Below, in pieces: positions 63,353 to 64,000 of a DNA stretch of 64,000 nt. This stretch comes from Isoalcanivorax pacificus W11-5. GTDB taxonomy: Bacteria; Pseudomonadota; Gammaproteobacteria; Pseudomonadales; Alcanivoracaceae. A program made the translations under genes and the position numbers. The notes under the pieces are model-generated. The model was not told the DNA's origin. It ran no database searches and was given only the letters and a program-made list of their open reading frames with translations. Location of the stretch: positions 1,364,001-1,428,000 of the forward strand of contig NZ_CP004387.1 of NCBI RefSeq assembly GCF_000299335.2. Reading direction: 5' to 3'. The first letter of the stretch is position 1. Each line of letters begins with the position of its first letter.

Positions 63353-64000
63353 ACCATGCCTTGTGCCAGGGCGCTGTCTGGCACCAGCGGCAGACGCCGG
63401 TGCAGCATCGTTTCAGTTATCCGCTGTGGTTGCTGCGGGTCGATCTTGAGGACATCGACGGCCTGTTGGCGCGGCACTGGAGCTGGGGCCGCCGCTGGCG
63501 ACCGTTAACGGTGCGTGAGCAGGACTACCTGACACCCCCTGTGCCGGGTGATGCGCGTCCGTTGCATGCCCGCGTGCGCGAGAAGGCAGCGAGCCTCGGG
63601 CTGGACTGGCGAGAAGGGCGTGTATTGATGCTTGCGCAGCCGCGATGCCTGGGCTGGTTGTTCAATCCGCTGGTGCTGTACTGGCATATCCCGCCCGGCG
63701 CCACGCAGGCTGGCAGCGTGTTGGCGGAAGTCAGTAACACACCCTGGCATGAGCGCCACTGGTATGCGCTGGTGGCAGATGGCGACGGCACGTTTTCTGT
63801 CCAGCACGACAAGGCGTTTCATGTCTCCCCGTTCATGGACATGGCTATGCAGTACCGTTGGCGGCTGGCAATGAATGACGCCAGCATCACGGTGCGTATT
63901 GAAAACTGGTCGGCGGATGAGCGGGTGTTTGTGGCGGGCATGCGTCTGAAATGCCAGCCCGCGCACCCTGAACAGCTTGGCAGCGTACTGCGCCGGTTTG
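63349..64000 (+). CDS. DUF1365 family protein (partial, cut by window end)
   Basis: 217 codons from a GTG that overlaps the previous stop (GTGA), open to the window end. It has the family blocks RFSYPLWLLRVDLEDID-like (here HRFSYPLWLLRVDL), GWLFNPLVLYWH, EVSNTPWHERHWYALV and DKAFHVSPFMDMAMQYRW. DUF1365 proteins normally follow this oxidoreductase and precede a cyclopropane-fatty-acid synthase-like gene, which would lie beyond the window. Function is unproven; a role in modifying membrane fatty acids is suspected from the neighbours. Confidence 0.9.
   Translation, partial: MNHALCQGAVWHQRQTPVQHRFSYPLWLLRVDLEDIDGLLARHWSWGRRWRPLTVREQDYLTPPVPGDARPLHARVREKAASLGLDWREGRVLMLAQPRCLGWLFNPLVLYWHIPPGATQAGSVLAEVSNTPWHERHWYALVADGDGTFSVQHDKAFHVSPFMDMAMQYRWRLAMNDASITVRIENWSADERVFVAGMRLKCQPAHPEQLGSVLRRF

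Overview
The window is a high-GC chromosomal segment from a gammaproteobacterium. Gene content and order (ruvCAB-ybgC-tolQRAB-pal-cpoB-queE-queC-tRNA-Lys, class I fumarase, tamAB, a RegB/RegA-type two-component pair, and an FMO / short-chain dehydrogenase / PF10118 hydrolase trio) point to an Oceanospirillales/Pseudomonadales-type marine bacterium. Alcanivoracaceae is my best guess, but it is an inference from synteny and protein style, not a database result.

Layout. 1-5400: housekeeping genes (DUF2069, wrbA, arsC-like, yihY, acyP, an alpha/beta hydrolase, fumarase). 5640-6510: an orphan coiled-coil lipoprotein. 6510-14550: a visibly AT-richer accessory island built on one Sec-exported RHS/YD-repeat toxin locus. 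Its large gene is split by an IS3-family element (7555-8833). Its C-terminal core and toxin lie on a separate ORF with its own signal peptide, followed by an immunity-type gene, a frameshifted ParB-like toxin remnant with a second immunity-type gene, and a degenerate duplicate of the core. 14550-20640: recQ, a hicAB toxin-antitoxin pair, and the FMO-SDR-hydrolase trio. 20880-25690: an ECF sigma factor with zinc-finger anti-sigma, DoxX, a glycine-riboswitch-controlled UPF0126 transporter, a 266-bp element of nested palindromes, and an arsM plus radical-SAM pair. 25750-31480: DUF4262, an RHH/PIN toxin-antitoxin pair, TetR plus AidB-like dehydrogenase, a lone ParA and a DUF4062 protein.

31530-46660: proS, a thioesterase, tamBA, a RegBA-type redox two-component pair, a methyltransferase, a periplasmic protein of unknown function, a PA4642-family protein, an ABC1 kinase, a DUF2806-like protein and an HU protein with a histone-H1-like tail. 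46946-58640: aspS, yebC, ruvCAB, the complete tol-pal operon, the queuosine genes queE/queC and tRNA-Lys(TTT). 58787-64000: a DUF523/DUF1722 protein, a MerR regulator, photolyase, an NAD(P)/FAD oxidoreductase and DUF1365, all overlapping by 4 bases like a light-response operon, running off the window end.

The most distinctive material is the RHS island: an IS-broken but exactly restorable gene, a split core with its own signal peptide, and an orphan toxin/immunity cassette joined at a 22-bp repeat. Next come the cloverleaf repeat at 23365-23630 and the arsM/radical-SAM pair at 23699-25684.
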